DNA from: Glaesserella australis
GTDB lineage: Bacteria; Pseudomonadota; Gammaproteobacteria; Enterobacterales; Pasteurellaceae
Length of the DNA stretch: 64,000 nt
Direction of reading: 5' to 3'
NCBI RefSeq assembly: GCF_003260095.1
Contig: NZ_PTPX01000014.1
Span: 62,001-126,000, forward strand
Shown here: positions 47,990 to 58,120 of the stretch, piece by piece
How positions within the stretch are numbered: position 1 is the first letter of the stretch
How the letters are laid out: every line of letters starts with the position of its first letter
Made by a program: the position numbers and the translations under genes
The notes under the pieces: model-generated
The model's database searches: none
The model's input: only the letters and a program-made list of their open reading frames with translations
Told to the model about the DNA's origin: nothing

Positions 47990-48469
47990 ATGAGTGAGAA
48001 ATACACAAACGAAAAATATGTTGTGACGTGGGATATGTTCCATATGCACGCGCGCAAATTAGCTGAACGCCTTTTACCTGCTTCACAATGGAAAGGCATT
48101 ATTGCGGTAAGCCGTGGTGGTTTATTCCCTGCCGCTGTATTAGCCCGTGAATTAAGTATTCGTCACGTTGAAACGGTTTGTATCGCAAGTTACGACCACG
48201 ACAGTCAAGGTGAATTAAGCGTATTGCATGCTGCTCAAGTCGCAAACGGCGGCGAAGGCTTTATCGTAGTGGACGATTTAGTCGATACTGGCAATACCGC
48301 CCGTGCAATCCGTGACATGTACCCAAACGCGAAATTTGTCACTGTCTTTGCAAAACCGATGGGCGCAAGTTTGGTAGATGACTATGTCGTTGATATTCCA
48401 CAAGAAACATGGATTGAACAACCTTGGGATTTAGGTATTACCTTTGTTCCGCCACTTTCGAAAAAATAA
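47990..48469 (+). CDS. gpt: Xanthine (guanine) phosphoribosyltransferase
   Basis: This 159-residue enzyme makes GMP, XMP or IMP from the free purine base and PRPP. The PRPP-binding motif is [16 protein letters not shown] near residue 90. [17 protein letters not shown] is the conserved pyrophosphate loop region. The ATG at 47990 follows AGGTG and aligns with known N-termini; the frame runs up to a GTG at 47957. A weak hairpin followed by seven T (47956-47978) lies just before the ribosome site and might act as an attenuator. Confidence 0.95.
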   Translation: MSEKYTNEKYVVTWDMFHMHARKLAERLLPASQWKGIIAVSRGGLFPAAVLARELSIRHVETVCIASYDHDSQGELSVLHAAQVANGGEGFIVVDDLVDTGNTARAIRDMYPNAKFVTVFAKPMGASLVDDYVVDIPQETWIEQPWDLGITFVPPLSKK

Positions 48470-48477
48470 AATATCGT

Positions 48478-48603
48478 GTTAGGGACGCTTTGCGTCCTTA
48501 ATTTTTTGTTTAACCAAAAATGGATTGTAGGGACGCCACGCTTGGCGTCCTAATCGCATATTTGCGAATATCGATATTGGGACACGAAGCGTCGTGTCCC
48601 TAC
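48478..48603. repeat. GTAG-type hairpins and mixed REPIN (copy 4) between gpt and gmk
   Basis: First GGACGC-TTT-GCGTCC (48483-48497) with a GTTAG start and TTAATTTTTT after it, probably also the gpt terminator. Then GTAG (48527-48530) plus GGACGCCA-CGCT-TGGCGTCC (48531-48550) faces GGACACGA-AGCG-TCGTGTCC (48580-48599) plus CTAC (48600-48603). The two arms of this REPIN have different stems, each internally complementary. TCGCA-TATT-TGCGA lies between them. Confidence 0.78.
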
Positions 48604-48653
48604 AAACACGTCGAATTGATATAGTCCAAAATTATTACAAAAACATTTCAACT

Positions 48654-49277
48654 ATGACCTTAGGCAATTTATACATTATCTCTGCCCCAAGTGGTGCAGG
48701 AAAATCTTCTTTAATCAATGCATTACTGGCAGATTTGTCTCGTTCGCAAGTGCAACTTTCTATTTCCCACACCACTCGCAATCCACGCCCAGCGGAAGAA
48801 GACGGGGTACATTACTATTTCACCCAACATGATGAGTTTAAACGTTTAATCGAACAAGGGCATTTTTTAGAGTGGGCGGAAGTGTTCGGCAACTACTACG
48901 GTACGTCTCTACCAATGATCGAACGTAGTCTTGAGCAAGGCATTGATGTCTTTCTTGATATTGATTGGCAAGGGGCGAGACAAATTCGTGCCAAAGTACC
49001 AAATGTGAAAAGTGTGTTTATTTTACCTCCATCAAAAGCGGAGCTAGAGAAGCGTTTGATTGGACGAGGTCAAGACAGTGCTGAAACTATTGCGAAACGA
49101 ATGAGCGAAGCGGTTTCCGAAATGAGCCATTACGACGAATTTGATTATGTGATTGTGAATGATGATTTCCAAGTCGCCTTAGCCGAGCTGAAAAGCATTT
49201 TAGCCGCAGAACGTTTAAAACAATCGGCTCAAGCGGTGCGTCATCAAGCGTTGATTGCACAGTTACTACAATCCTAG
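48654..49277 (+). CDS. gmk: Guanylate kinase
   Basis: This 207-residue kinase converts GMP to GDP. The P-loop is [13 protein letters not shown] and the GMP-binding segment is [30 protein letters not shown] is the lid region. The ATG at 48654 fits the family start; the frame extends into the REPIN to a GTG at 48594, which is unlikely to be used. No good ribosome site is visible before 48654. gpt upstream makes GMP, the substrate of this enzyme. The stop codon lies inside the first hairpin of a cloverleaf element. Confidence 0.96.
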   Translation: MTLGNLYIISAPSGAGKSSLINALLADLSRSQVQLSISHTTRNPRPAEEDGVHYYFTQHDEFKRLIEQGHFLEWAEVFGNYYGTSLPMIERSLEQGIDVFLDIDWQGARQIRAKVPNVKSVFILPPSKAELEKRLIGRGQDSAETIAKRMSEAVSEMSHYDEFDYVIVNDDFQVALAELKSILAAERLKQSAQAVRHQALIAQLLQS

Positions 49278-49389
49278 GCTTTCACCCTAGGTTAAGCATA
49301 GAACTATCCCTTCAGGATAGATTTTGAGTATAGCTTCGCATTCCAAAGGAATGCTTTTGTGCTTAACCGTGGGTATTCCTACGGTTTTT
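49273..49389. repeat. Four-hairpin cloverleaf element, copy B, overlapping gmk stop
   Basis: In order: hairpin 1 from two CCTAGG copies (49273-49291); closing strand TTAAGCATA (49292-49300); hairpin 2 CTATCC-CTTCA-GGATAG (49304-49320); hairpin 3 GCATTCC-AAA-GGAATGC (49338-49354); closing strand TGCTTAA (49360-49366); hairpin 4 CCGTGGG-TATT-CCTACGG (49367-49384) followed by TTTTT. The layout and closing strands equal those of copy A after pepA, while no hairpin shares its stem sequence with copy A. Hairpin 4 plus the T-run would terminate gmk. Confidence 0.72.
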
Positions 49390-49444
49390 GCTCAACAAAT
49401 TACACTCTCAAGCGGTCTCTTTTCTGTAAATTTTTGCAAAAAAA

Positions 49445-49458
49445 TGAATGATCGTTCA
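49445..49458. promoter_or_regulatory. Possible TetR-type operator upstream of the TolC-like gene
   Basis: TGAATGATCGTTCA is a near-perfect palindrome (one mismatched pair) in the promoter region of the efflux lipoprotein. It resembles operators of TetR-family repressors of drug pumps. No such regulator gene is nearby. Confidence 0.35.
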
Positions 49459-49527
49459 GTTTAAAACTAGTCGAGATGGTACATTTTCTTTAAAATGTAA
49501 CGATTATTTTTTCACAAGGATAACAGT

Positions 49528-50922
49528 ATGAAACTTTCAAAATTAGCATTAACGCTAATGACAGCTATTGCATTAAGTGCATGTTCAACAACCAAAATGA
49601 GTCAAGATGGTACACTTGAACGAGCACAGGCTCAATATCAGCAATATCAAGATATTACAAAGCAATACCATATTAATGAACAATGGTGGTTGGGCTATAA
49701 CGATAGCCAGTTAAATCGCTTAATTGAAATGGCGTTAGCAAATAATATTGATTTAGCGAAAGCGGCGATTGCCGTTAATAAAGCACTTTACAATGCAAAT
49801 TTAGTCGGTGCAAATTTAGTGCCAACCTTTAGTGGATCTGGCTCAGCATCTGCATCTAAAGGGGTTGGCTCTACGAGTAATTTAAATTCAACGGGTGTTT
49901 CAACCATAGCAAGCCAAATTGGATTTAGTTTAAGTTATACGATTGATCTTTGGGGGCGCTTGAAAGACAGCGCAAGTGCTGCAGAATGGGAACATAAAGC
50001 TACCCAAGAGGATTTGCAGTCAACTCGTTTATCATTAATTAATTCTGTTGTGAGTAGTTATTACAACCTTGCTTATTATCAGGATGCAATTCGTGTCACG
50101 CAACAAAGTATCAACAATTACGAACAAATCAGTAAGATTTTAAACAATAAGCTTGCAGTAGGTGCAATTGATAGACTTAGTGCAGATCAAGCTGTCCAAG
50201 CAGTATTGTCTGCCAAAAATACATTGATTAGTTTACAATCAGCGCAAACAATTGCACAAAAAACATTACGAGACTTACTTAATTTAAAACCAAATGAACC
50301 GCTTGTAGTAAAATATCCAAGTATTTTGAAAGTGAAATTGCAAGGCGTAGATATGAATGTACCTGTTTCTACGATTGCAAATCGACCTGATGTTATTGCA
50401 AGCTTACAGCGTTTACAAAGCTCATTTAAAACATTAACGGCAACTGAAAATAGTTGGTTCCCTACAGTTACTCTTGGAGGAAGTTTATCAAGCAAAGCAT
50501 CAAAATTGCATAATACCGTCGATAATCCTATTGCTGGCGGAACTATTTCATTTGATTTACCTTTCTTAGATTGGAATCGTGTGGAAAATAACATTAAGAT
50601 TTCAGAAGAAGGTTATAAGCTAGCTCGTTTAAATTATGAACAAACATTAACAAAAGCATTGAATGAAATTGATACCTACTATTCAACTTATCAGTTATCG
50701 AGAAGTAGCTACTCAAATTTACAAAAGAAATATGAATACGATAAAAATATCAGCGGATATTATAAAAACCGTTATGATCAAGGCGTATCTGAGCTGCGTG
50801 AGTGGTTAAGTGCAATTAATACCGAACGTAGTTCTGAACTCTCTTTATTAGAAACGAAATACACCATTCTCAAAAATGAAAATGCGGTGTATCAAGCGAT
50901 GGCAGGTAAATACAGAAAATAA
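49528..50922 (+). CDS. TolC/NodT-family outer membrane efflux lipoprotein
   Basis: This 464-residue outer-membrane channel component has a lipoprotein signal peptide with lipobox ALSAC (Cys 19). Two homologous outer-membrane-efflux repeats follow, with long helices (residues about 60-250 and 270-460). The WWLGYNDSQLNRLIEMAL start and the IANRPDVIASLQRLQSS linker are typical of the NodT subgroup. It should form the exit duct of a tripartite drug or metabolite pump, but no RND, MFS or adaptor gene is adjacent, so its partner is encoded elsewhere. A TetR-type palindrome and an uptake signal are upstream. Confidence 0.85.
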   Translation: MKLSKLALTLMTAIALSACSTTKMSQDGTLERAQAQYQQYQDITKQYHINEQWWLGYNDSQLNRLIEMALANNIDLAKAAIAVNKALYNANLVGANLVPTFSGSGSASASKGVGSTSNLNSTGVSTIASQIGFSLSYTIDLWGRLKDSASAAEWEHKATQEDLQSTRLSLINSVVSSYYNLAYYQDAIRVTQQSINNYEQISKILNNKLAVGAIDRLSADQAVQAVLSAKNTLISLQSAQTIAQKTLRDLLNLKPNEPLVVKYPSILKVKLQGVDMNVPVSTIANRPDVIASLQRLQSSFKTLTATENSWFPTVTLGGSLSSKASKLHNTVDNPIAGGTISFDLPFLDWNRVENNIKISEEGYKLARLNYEQTLTKALNEIDTYYSTYQLSRSSYSNLQKKYEYDKNISGYYKNRYDQGVSELREWLSAINTERSSELSLLETKYTILKNENAVYQAMAGKYRK

Positions 50923-51014
50923 TCTGCATTCTTCACAAGCGGTGAGATCTTAGGAATATTTTGCAAAATATGCTAGGATCTCGCCGTTTTTCTTTTTTTA
51001 ACCTATTTATTATT

Positions 51015-52463
51015 ATGAAATTTATTATCAAACTTTTTCCTGAAATTATGATTAAAAGCGACTCGGTGCGTAAACGCTTTATCAAAATTTTGACATCGAA
51101 CATTCGTAATGTGTTATTGCGTGAAACCGAAAATGTGGCGGTCATTCGCAACTGGGATTTTATCGAAGTACGAGCGAAAGTGGCGGAAGAAGCTCCGTTG
51201 GTGTTGGACTTACTGAAACGCACGCCGGGCATTCACCATATTCTTGAAGTGGAAGAAATGCCGTTTAGCACGATGCACGATATTTTTGAGCATACCCTTG
51301 CCAAAGTGAAAGATGAGCTAGAAGGCAAAACTTTCTGCGTGCGTGTTCGCCGTAAAGGAAAACACGATTTCCGTTCCCTTGATGTTGAGCGTTATGTGGG
51401 CGGCGGTTTAAATCAACATATTGCTTCCGCAAGTGTCAAACTGACGAACCCTGATGTCACAGTGCGTATTGATATTGACCACGACAAAATGTTGCTGATC
51501 AAAGCTCGTCACGAGGGGCTGGGCGGTTATCCTATCGGGACGCAGGAAGATGTACTGTCGCTGATTTCAGGGGGCTTTGACTCGGGCGTATCAAGCTATA
51601 TGTTGATCCGCCGTGGCTCGCGTGTGCATTACTGTTTCTTCAATTTAGGCGGAGCCGCTCACGAAATCGGCGTAAAACAGATGGCATACCATATTTGGAG
51701 CCGTTACAGTTCGTCCCATAAAGTGCGTTTTGTGGCGATCAACTTTGAAAATGTGGTCGGCGAGATTTTGGAAAAAGTCGATAACGGGCAAATGGGCGTG
51801 GTGTTGAAGCGAATGATGGTACGAGCTGCCAGCAAAATCGCTGAACGTTTTGATATTCAAGCAATTGTCACGGGCGAAGCCTTAGGACAAGTGTCAAGCC
51901 AAACGCTCACTAACTTACGTTTGATTGATAAGGCTTCCGATACCCTTGTGTTGCGACCGCTGATTACCCACGACAAAGAGCAGATTATCACAATGGCAAA
52001 AGAGATCGGCACAGACGATATCGCCAAATCAATGCCTGAATTTTGTGGGGTGATCTCGAAAAATCCAACGGTGAAAGCGATTGAGAGCAAGATCCTTGAA
52101 GAAGAAGGCAATTTCAATTTTGATGTGTTAGATCAAGCGGTTCAAAACGCTCACTATTTGGATATTCGTGAAATCGCACAACAAACGGAAAAAGAAGTTG
52201 TTTCAGTCGAAACCACGTCTGAACTCGGCGAAAATGATGTGATTTTAGATATTCGTAGCCCTGAAGAAGTGGACGAAAAACCGTTTAGCCTTGATGGTGT
52301 GGAAGTGAAAGAACTGCCGTTCTATAAACTCTCGAACCATTTCGGTAGCTTAGATCAATCCAAAACCTATCTGCTCTATTGCCAACGTGGCGTAATGAGT
52401 AAACTGCAAGCCCTTTATTTGAAAGAGAATGGGTTTAGCAATGTGAAGGTATTCCGTTTCTAA
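51015..52463 (+). CDS. thiI: tRNA uridine 4-sulfurtransferase ThiI with rhodanese domain
   Basis: This 482-residue enzyme makes 4-thiouridine at tRNA position 8 and feeds sulphur to thiamine thiazole synthesis. Domains in order are the N-terminal ferredoxin-like part, THUMP (about 60-165), the PP-loop AANH domain with [15 protein letters not shown] near residue 180, and a C-terminal rhodanese domain with the active Cys in [10 protein letters not shown] near residue 455. The ATG at 51015 fits the family start. It converges on the YdcF-like gene with a terminator between. Confidence 0.95.
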   Translation: MKFIIKLFPEIMIKSDSVRKRFIKILTSNIRNVLLRETENVAVIRNWDFIEVRAKVAEEAPLVLDLLKRTPGIHHILEVEEMPFSTMHDIFEHTLAKVKDELEGKTFCVRVRRKGKHDFRSLDVERYVGGGLNQHIASASVKLTNPDVTVRIDIDHDKMLLIKARHEGLGGYPIGTQEDVLSLISGGFDSGVSSYMLIRRGSRVHYCFFNLGGAAHEIGVKQMAYHIWSRYSSSHKVRFVAINFENVVGEILEKVDNGQMGVVLKRMMVRAASKIAERFDIQAIVTGEALGQVSSQTLTNLRLIDKASDTLVLRPLITHDKEQIITMAKEIGTDDIAKSMPEFCGVISKNPTVKAIESKILEEEGNFNFDVLDQAVQNAHYLDIREIAQQTEKEVVSVETTSELGENDVILDIRSPEEVDEKPFSLDGVEVKELPFYKLSNHFGSLDQSKTYLLYCQRGVMSKLQALYLKENGFSNVKVFRF

Positions 52464-52472
52464 TGGAAAGTA

Positions 52473-52501
52473 AAAATGGGGAATAGACGATTCCCCATTT
52501 T
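52473..52501. terminator. Bidirectional terminator between thiI and ydcF-like gene
   Basis: AAAATGGGGAAT (52473-52484) pairs perfectly with ATTCCCCATTTT (52490-52501) over 12 bp with a 5-base loop. The stem itself provides the T-run on both strands. Confidence 0.85.
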
Positions 52502-52530
52502 GCAAAAAATAAGTTAAATCAGACCGCTTG

Positions 52531-53280
52531 TTAGAGATTTTTCTCTTTCCAATATCCAATCCACTCTTTTAAACCTTGCATATTTAACGCCAATGCGCCC
52601 GCTTGTGGCACAAAGTGCATCATATTTAGGCCATAATAATCAGGAGTAATACCACCACCTACATTTGCAGGTAAGACTTCAAACCCTTGTTTTTCAAAGA
52701 GAAATTTAGCACGTTGCATATGCCATTCATTTGTGACCAAAATGATCTTATTGATATTTTCTTTAGCTAACATCGCTTTGGTAAATTGGGCGTTTTGAAT
52801 GGTAGTAAGCGCTTTATCTTCCTGCCATTTTGTTGGCGTATTAAAAAATTCAGCAAGTTCATTTGCCATAATTTTCGCTTCAGAATTGCCATTTGGGCTA
52901 CTGCCACTGATTAAAATCGGCAAGCCGGTTTGTTTATGTAAATAAGCTGTGTAGCGTAAACGCTCTAAGCCTACTTGTGGTACAGCAAGTTTGCCATAAA
53001 GCTCTTTGCTATCGCGTAAGCCAGCCCCTAATAGTACGATCGCTTGCGCCTGTTTATAATCATCTAATGTGAGTTGATTTTCTTCAATTAAGCTGTCTTG
53101 TAATTTTTGTGCCGTATAGGGAATGCTGAAAATATAGAGTATTGCAATACCTAGTAATGCACTAAAATAGCCTAATTTTTTCCAACGAAGTGCAATAAAA
53201 AGTAAGCCAAAAATAACTAAAAGAATGACATTAAAAGGCGGTAAGATCATCGCTGTGATCAGTTTGGTTAATTCATACAT
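52531..53280 (-). CDS. YdcF/ElyC-like DUF218 membrane protein
   Basis: This protein of 249 residues has two N-terminal membrane helices (about residues 8-27 and 35-55) and a DUF218 domain. Visible DUF218 features are AIVLLGAGLRDSKELYGK, the catalytic-like ISGSSPNGNSEA and VTNEWHMQRAKFLF. The E. coli homologue ElyC (YcbC) affects undecaprenyl-lipid metabolism and envelope integrity, so an envelope role is plausible here. The ATG at 53280 has GGTGA upstream. It lies next to the glycan locus but on the other strand. Confidence 0.8.
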   Translation of the reverse strand: MYELTKLITAMILPPFNVILLVIFGLLFIALRWKKLGYFSALLGIAILYIFSIPYTAQKLQDSLIEENQLTLDDYKQAQAIVLLGAGLRDSKELYGKLAVPQVGLERLRYTAYLHKQTGLPILISGSSPNGNSEAKIMANELAEFFNTPTKWQEDKALTTIQNAQFTKAMLAKENINKIILVTNEWHMQRAKFLFEKQGFEVLPANVGGGITPDYYGLNMMHFVPQAGALALNMQGLKEWIGYWKEKNL

Positions 53281-53415
53281 AATTGTCACCGTAATAAAAA
53301 TAGTCGTGCTATTATAAAGAGCATTGGGAAAAAATCTTACTCTTTTAAGAACTATTTCCCTTAATTTTGGCTCTAATGCCCATTATTTTCTCTATGAGAT
53401 TTGGAAAGCAAAAAG

Positions 53416-54402
53416 ATGAATATGATCCTGACCAACTTAAAGCAGCAACTTAGTCAAATTAATGATTTAATTTTAGATAAAAATGATGTGTTGTATTTTG
53501 ATTATCCCCTTCATTTGAATGTAGGCGATTTATTAATTTATGCAGGCACAGAAGCATTTTTTAAAGATTATAATTTGACTATTCGTTTAAGACGTTGTTT
53601 GCAAAGTTTTGATCTTCAAGAAGTCAAAAAATTCGTGAAGCCTAATTCTACGTTAATTTGTCATGGTGGCGGTAATTTTGGCGATCTCTATCCTTCTATT
53701 CAAAAGATGCGGGAAGATCTCGTTCAAGCTTTTCCAAATAATCGTATTATTGTGATGCCACAAACAGCGCATTTTTCAAATGAAGATGCGATGAAAAAGT
53801 CAGCGAAACTTTTTTCTGCACATAAAGATTGCCACTTATTTGCACGTGATAGCGCTACATTCGCTTTAATGCAAACGCATTTTTCTGACAAGGTAAAACT
53901 ATCGCCTGATATGGCGCACCAGCTTTATGGTTCACTGCCGACTAAACAACCTAAAACGGATAACATTTCAGAAAGTAATACACTCTATTTTTTACGCAAA
54001 GATATTGAAAAAAGCCAACTAGAGCAAAGGATTCGTGAACATTTATCTACAAATGCTCATATTAAAGATTGGGAAGATTTACTGACTGAAAAAGATCATC
54101 AAATGGAAAAACTCTGTGGGCGTTTAGCTCGCTTGGCAAATAGCTTAAATCTTGGTTTTTTAAAGAATAAAGTCAATGATATATGGTACCAGCATAGTTT
54201 ATCGGTGATTAAGCGTATGCAAGAGATTTTTATGGATTACGATTTAGTAGTAACGAGTCGTTTACACGGGCATATTTTTTCTTGTTTACTTGAATTACCT
54301 AACGAAGTTTGTGATAACTCCTATGGTAAAAATTTAGGTTATTACAGCCAATGGACGAAAGGTATTGAATTTACTCAACCTTATCAATTACCGGAGAAAT
54401 AA
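53416..54402 (+). CDS. Polysaccharide pyruvyl transferase family protein
   Basis: This protein of 328 residues belongs to the pyruvyl transferase family (PF04230-type), whose members add ketal pyruvate or act as glycan-modifying enzymes. The signature residues are in NVGDLLIYAGTEAFF near residue 35, CHGGGNFGDLYP near residue 80 and TSRLHGHIFSCLLELP near residue 280. The donor and acceptor are unknown. The ATG at 53416 is preceded by GGAAAG. It opens the surface-glycan locus but is separated from neuA by 134 bases that contain an uptake signal, so it may have a separate transcript. Confidence 0.82.
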   Translation: MNMILTNLKQQLSQINDLILDKNDVLYFDYPLHLNVGDLLIYAGTEAFFKDYNLTIRLRRCLQSFDLQEVKKFVKPNSTLICHGGGNFGDLYPSIQKMREDLVQAFPNNRIIVMPQTAHFSNEDAMKKSAKLFSAHKDCHLFARDSATFALMQTHFSDKVKLSPDMAHQLYGSLPTKQPKTDNISESNTLYFLRKDIEKSQLEQRIREHLSTNAHIKDWEDLLTEKDHQMEKLCGRLARLANSLNLGFLKNKVNDIWYQHSLSVIKRMQEIFMDYDLVVTSRLHGHIFSCLLELPNEVCDNSYGKNLGYYSQWTKGIEFTQPYQLPEK

Positions 54403-54536
54403 TAAAAAAGAGTAGTGTCAATCAAGGTAAAAGTCAGCTTTATTTTGCATTTGCACTAAGTGCGCTATTGTTTAGGGTTTTGATTAAAATTAAAATATCA
54501 GTTATTTATTATTTGGTATGACAAGCGGTCAGATTT

Positions 54537-55214
54537 ATGAAAAAAATTGCAATTATTCCAGCTCGAGCAGGCTCAAAAGGCATTAAAGATAAAAACTTAC
54601 AACTCGTTGGCGGTGTTTCACTTGTAGGGCGAGCCGTACTAGCAGCAAAAGAGTCAGGTGTGTTTGACTTAATTGTAGTAACGTCAGACGGTGATCGTAT
54701 TTTAGCAGAAGGTGAAAAATATGGCGCAATGGCGGTTCATCGCCCTGTAGAACTTGCACAAAGCAATACGAGAACGATTGATGCGGTTGTACATTGTTTA
54801 GAAACACTTAATATTCGTGAAGGTGTGGTTGCACTTTTCCAACCAACTAGCCCGTTGCGTAATGCTTTAGATATTCGTAATTCTATGGAAATCTTTTTAG
54901 GCGGAAAAAGTAAATCGGTTGTTTCTGCTTGTGAATGTGAGCATCATCCTTATAAGTCGTTTACCTTAAATGGTGATGATATTCTTCCAATCAATGAAAT
55001 CAAAGATTTTGAAGCGCCACGCCAACAGCTACCGAAAGCCTATCGTGCAAATGGAGCGATTTATATCAATGATATTGCCAGCTTGCTTGAAGAAAAATAT
55101 TTCTTTATTCCGCCTGTGCGTTTCTATTTGATGCCAACGTATCGTTCGGTAGATATTGATACCACCTTAGATTTACAATTAGCCGATAGTTTGATTGAGA
55201 AAGAGATGTCATGA
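54537..55214 (+). CDS. neuA: CMP-N-acetylneuraminic acid synthetase
   Basis: This 225-residue enzyme activates sialic acid with CTP to CMP-Neu5Ac. The nucleotide-binding start is [20 protein letters not shown], followed by [14 protein letters not shown] and the C-terminal [16 protein letters not shown], all typical of NeuA. It gives the donor for the sialyltransferase two genes downstream. No neuB or neuC is in the window, which fits scavenging of host sialic acid. Its last four bases overlap the start of wzx (ATGA). Confidence 0.93.
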   Translation: MKKIAIIPARAGSKGIKDKNLQLVGGVSLVGRAVLAAKESGVFDLIVVTSDGDRILAEGEKYGAMAVHRPVELAQSNTRTIDAVVHCLETLNIREGVVALFQPTSPLRNALDIRNSMEIFLGGKSKSVVSACECEHHPYKSFTLNGDDILPINEIKDFEAPRQQLPKAYRANGAIYINDIASLLEEKYFFIPPVRFYLMPTYRSVDIDTTLDLQLADSLIEKEMS

Positions 55215-56416
55215 GAGCTATCAAAGACAGTGCGATTTATGTCATCGGTGAATTAACATCAAGGGCAATGCCGTTTTTACTCTTGCCCTATTTATCCCGC
55301 AAATTAGGTCCAGAAGGATTTGGTGAATTAGCTTATTATCAAACCTTTCTGGTTTTGTTTTTTCTCATTGTGGGATTAAGTCAAGAAGGGGCGGTGACTC
55401 GCTATTTCTATGTATATGGCAAACGCTCTTTAAATTTGGTCGTTAATACAGGCTATGCCTATACACTCTTTATGGGCGGGCTTATTTTAATTGGCTGTTG
55501 GATTGCACAATCTGAAATATTATTTTATTTAGCATTATCTGCTATTTTTCAATCTTTCTTTACGGTGCAATTAAGTATAAGGCAGTGTCAAAAACAAGCA
55601 ATTCCTTATGCCATTATTCAATTTATTTCAAGTTTAAGTGCAGTTGTATTTACCATTTTATTACTTGAAATATATCAAACAGATTTAGTTGAAAAACGGG
55701 TTGTTGCGATTTTATTAGGCTATATTACGGTATTTTTAGTCTCTTATGCATTATATAGTAAAAATATTCGTCGTAAGAAATTTAAATTTGCCCAATATAA
55801 ATTAGCTTTGCTTTATTTATTAGCCTTTGGTGTTCCGCTTATTTTTCATAATGCAAGCCTATTTTTAAAAGGACAATTAGATCGTATCTTTATTTTTCAC
55901 CAATTTAGTGAATCAGAATTAGGTATTTACGCCATGGGAGCGCAAATTGCTTCTATTTTTATGATTGTATTACAATCACTGAATAAAGCGATGACTCCTT
56001 ATTATTTTGATGGATTAAAGCAACAACGTATTACAATTAAACAGGTACATAAGTGGGCGTTTTATGCGCTTTGCTTTGTGCCTTTGCCTGCTTTAGTGAT
56101 GTGGTTAATTCCAGAATCTGTTGTGGTATGGACGTTAGGTGAACGATTTATTGGTACAAAATATTATATTGTCTTATTTCTTATTTCTACTAGTTTGATT
56201 ATTCCTTATTTTATTTTGGTGAATTATCTCTTTTTTCATGGTAAAAATAAGGCAATTGCTTTTTGTTCGGTTCTTTCAACCATTATTTATGTTTTAAGTT
56301 TAATTGGATTAACCTATACTCAAATTCAATATATTCCTTATGCGTCTATTATTGGGGCTTTAGCAATTATTCCAATTTTATATTTCATTACAGCAAAGGT
56401 AAGTAAACGTTTATGA
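55211..56416 (+). CDS. wzx: Wzx-type oligosaccharide flippase
   Basis: This 401-residue membrane protein has about 12 helices. The N-terminal segment ([20 protein letters not shown]) and the [19 protein letters not shown] that follows are typical of the polysaccharide biosynthesis (PST/Wzx) family. It should flip an undecaprenyl-linked oligosaccharide to the periplasm. It is strongly AT-rich and joined by four-base overlaps to neuA and to the sialyltransferase gene. Together with the wzy-like gene this indicates block transfer of a preassembled unit. Confidence 0.85.
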   Translation: MRAIKDSAIYVIGELTSRAMPFLLLPYLSRKLGPEGFGELAYYQTFLVLFFLIVGLSQEGAVTRYFYVYGKRSLNLVVNTGYAYTLFMGGLILIGCWIAQSEILFYLALSAIFQSFFTVQLSIRQCQKQAIPYAIIQFISSLSAVVFTILLLEIYQTDLVEKRVVAILLGYITVFLVSYALYSKNIRRKKFKFAQYKLALLYLLAFGVPLIFHNASLFLKGQLDRIFIFHQFSESELGIYAMGAQIASIFMIVLQSLNKAMTPYYFDGLKQQRITIKQVHKWAFYALCFVPLPALVMWLIPESVVVWTLGERFIGTKYYIVLFLISTSLIIPYFILVNYLFFHGKNKAIAFCSVLSTIIYVLSLIGLTYTQIQYIPYASIIGALAIIPILYFITAKVSKRL

Positions 56417-57339
56417 ACTTAATTATTTGTTATACCCCTTTACAAGTCCTTCTTGCAGAAAAAATCATTGCATTACACCCATCAGAAAAGTTTTATGGTG
56501 TTATGCTTTGTTCGGTTAAAAATGCGAAATTTGATTATTATGCAGAGCGTTTATCTCAAAAATGTGAACAATTCTTTGTGATGAAACAAAGTACAGACCG
56601 TTTTAATTTATTAAAAGAGATTGCTTATTTACGTATTAAATTTTTTGCAAAGTCTTTTGATAAAGTGTTTGTAGCGAGTATCAATGATATTCAAATTCAA
56701 TTTATTTTAAGTTCAACGAGATTTAAAGCGTTTTATACTTTTGATGATGGTACTGCAAACATTGCTAATCATAGTGTTTATTATACCGATGAACCTAAGA
56801 CAATGATTCGTCGTTTAATAAACACTTTATTTTGCAATAAATATAGTGTTGCGAAATTAAAATCGATTTCCCAAAAACATTATACGATTTATAAAGGATT
56901 ACCAAATATTATTGAAAATACAGAATATATTGATATCTTTTCCTCAGAAAGCACTCAAGATGTTGAAGGCGAAACTGTTAAGATTCTCTTAGGACAGCCT
57001 GTTTATTTAGATTTTCAGAAGAATATTGATTTGGCAGAAAAAGTGATCAAGCGGTTTGATATCGACTATTATTTACCACACCCACGTGAACAATATAAAT
57101 TAAATAATGTTGAATATATTCAAACACCCCTGATTTTAGAAGACTATTTAGCTCAAGAGTTTAAAAATAAAAAATGTCGCATTTATACTTATTTTAGTAG
57201 TGCGGTATTAAATATCAAAGACAAAAGTAAAAATATAGATGTTGTCGCTTTAAGAATTCATGTCGATAACCCTGATTTTATTCAGGTGTATGAGTTATTT
57301 GAAAAGTTAGGCGTTAATATTATAGATATTAGAGAATAA
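56413..57339 (+). CDS. GT52-family sialyltransferase (Lst-like)
   Basis: This 308-residue enzyme resembles the GT52 family, which includes the LOS alpha-2,3-sialyltransferases of Neisseria (Lst) and Haemophilus. The start [18 protein letters not shown], the central [12 protein letters not shown] and the acceptor-site [11 protein letters not shown] with its HPRE motif are visible. The C-terminus has a further conserved block around [11 protein letters not shown]. The donor should be CMP-Neu5Ac from the adjacent neuA. The acceptor is probably a galactose added by the GT25 enzyme encoded next. Confidence 0.85.
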   Translation: MNLIICYTPLQVLLAEKIIALHPSEKFYGVMLCSVKNAKFDYYAERLSQKCEQFFVMKQSTDRFNLLKEIAYLRIKFFAKSFDKVFVASINDIQIQFILSSTRFKAFYTFDDGTANIANHSVYYTDEPKTMIRRLINTLFCNKYSVAKLKSISQKHYTIYKGLPNIIENTEYIDIFSSESTQDVEGETVKILLGQPVYLDFQKNIDLAEKVIKRFDIDYYLPHPREQYKLNNVEYIQTPLILEDYLAQEFKNKKCRIYTYFSSAVLNIKDKSKNIDVVALRIHVDNPDFIQVYELFEKLGVNIIDIRE

Positions 57340-57340
57340 A

Positions 57341-58120
57341 ATGAAAAAATATTTAATTTCTTTAGATAAAGATAGTCATAGACGAGAACTATTTTTTGCT
57401 CAGCCAGATACCGCTGATTTTTCCGTATTTTCAGCATTTAATACCATGAACGAAGATGAGCAAAGTTTGGCAACACGTTTTAACTTAACACAATTTAGTG
57501 AACATTACGGCAGAAAAGTAACAAAAGGTGAAGTGGGTTGTACATTAAGTCATCTTGGCGTCTATCAGCAAATTTGTGACGATAAGAGCATCGCAGATGA
57601 AGAGTATTGCTTAGTCTGTGAAGATGATGCATTATTTAATCAAGATTTTCAGGCAAATTTAATTAAAATCTTAAATGAAAAACCAACAGCAGATTTAATT
57701 TTGGTTGGGCAATCAAAAATTGCAACCTTTGATGATATTGAGTTAGAAATAAATTATCCCACGACATTTGCAAATTTTTTGAAGAAAGTGACCGCTTGTC
57801 CTTTTGTCTTGGCATATCCTTACAAGAATTATTTTGCAGGCACGGTAGCCTATTTAATTAAAAAATCAATTGCACAGAAAATATTAAATCAGGTTAATCA
57901 AAACGGTTTGCCTTATTGGTTGGCAGATGATTTTATTCTATTTGGAGATAAATTTGGTTTAGATATTCAAGTTGTACGTCCTTTAATGGTTATTGAAAAT
58001 CCAAATTTAAATAGTAATTTAGAATCTATTCGTGGCTCAATCGCTCATGGTTTTTTTACAAAACTTGCCAAATATCCGCTTAAAAAATTATTAGCGGTTA
58101 AACGTAATTTAGGAAAATAA
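57341..58120 (+). CDS. GT25-family LOS glycosyltransferase
   Basis: This 259-residue protein belongs to GT25, the family of LgtB, LgtE and Lex2B galactosyltransferases. It begins with the family form [14 protein letters not shown] and contains [16 protein letters not shown] and the acidic [10 protein letters not shown] near residue 95. The likely reaction is transfer of galactose to a GlcNAc or Glc acceptor, giving the site for sialylation; the exact linkage cannot be predicted. It begins two bases after the sialyltransferase stop. Confidence 0.87.
   Translation: MKKYLISLDKDSHRRELFFAQPDTADFSVFSAFNTMNEDEQSLATRFNLTQFSEHYGRKVTKGEVGCTLSHLGVYQQICDDKSIADEEYCLVCEDDALFNQDFQANLIKILNEKPTADLILVGQSKIATFDDIELEINYPTTFANFLKKVTACPFVLAYPYKNYFAGTVAYLIKKSIAQKILNQVNQNGLPYWLADDFILFGDKFGLDIQVVRPLMVIENPNLNSNLESIRGSIAHGFFTKLAKYPLKKLLAVKRNLGK

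Noticed and set aside
48594..48653. A gmk start at the GTG at 48594
   Set aside because: The extra 20 codons lie partly in the REPIN and do not match guanylate kinase N-termini; the ATG at 48654 does.
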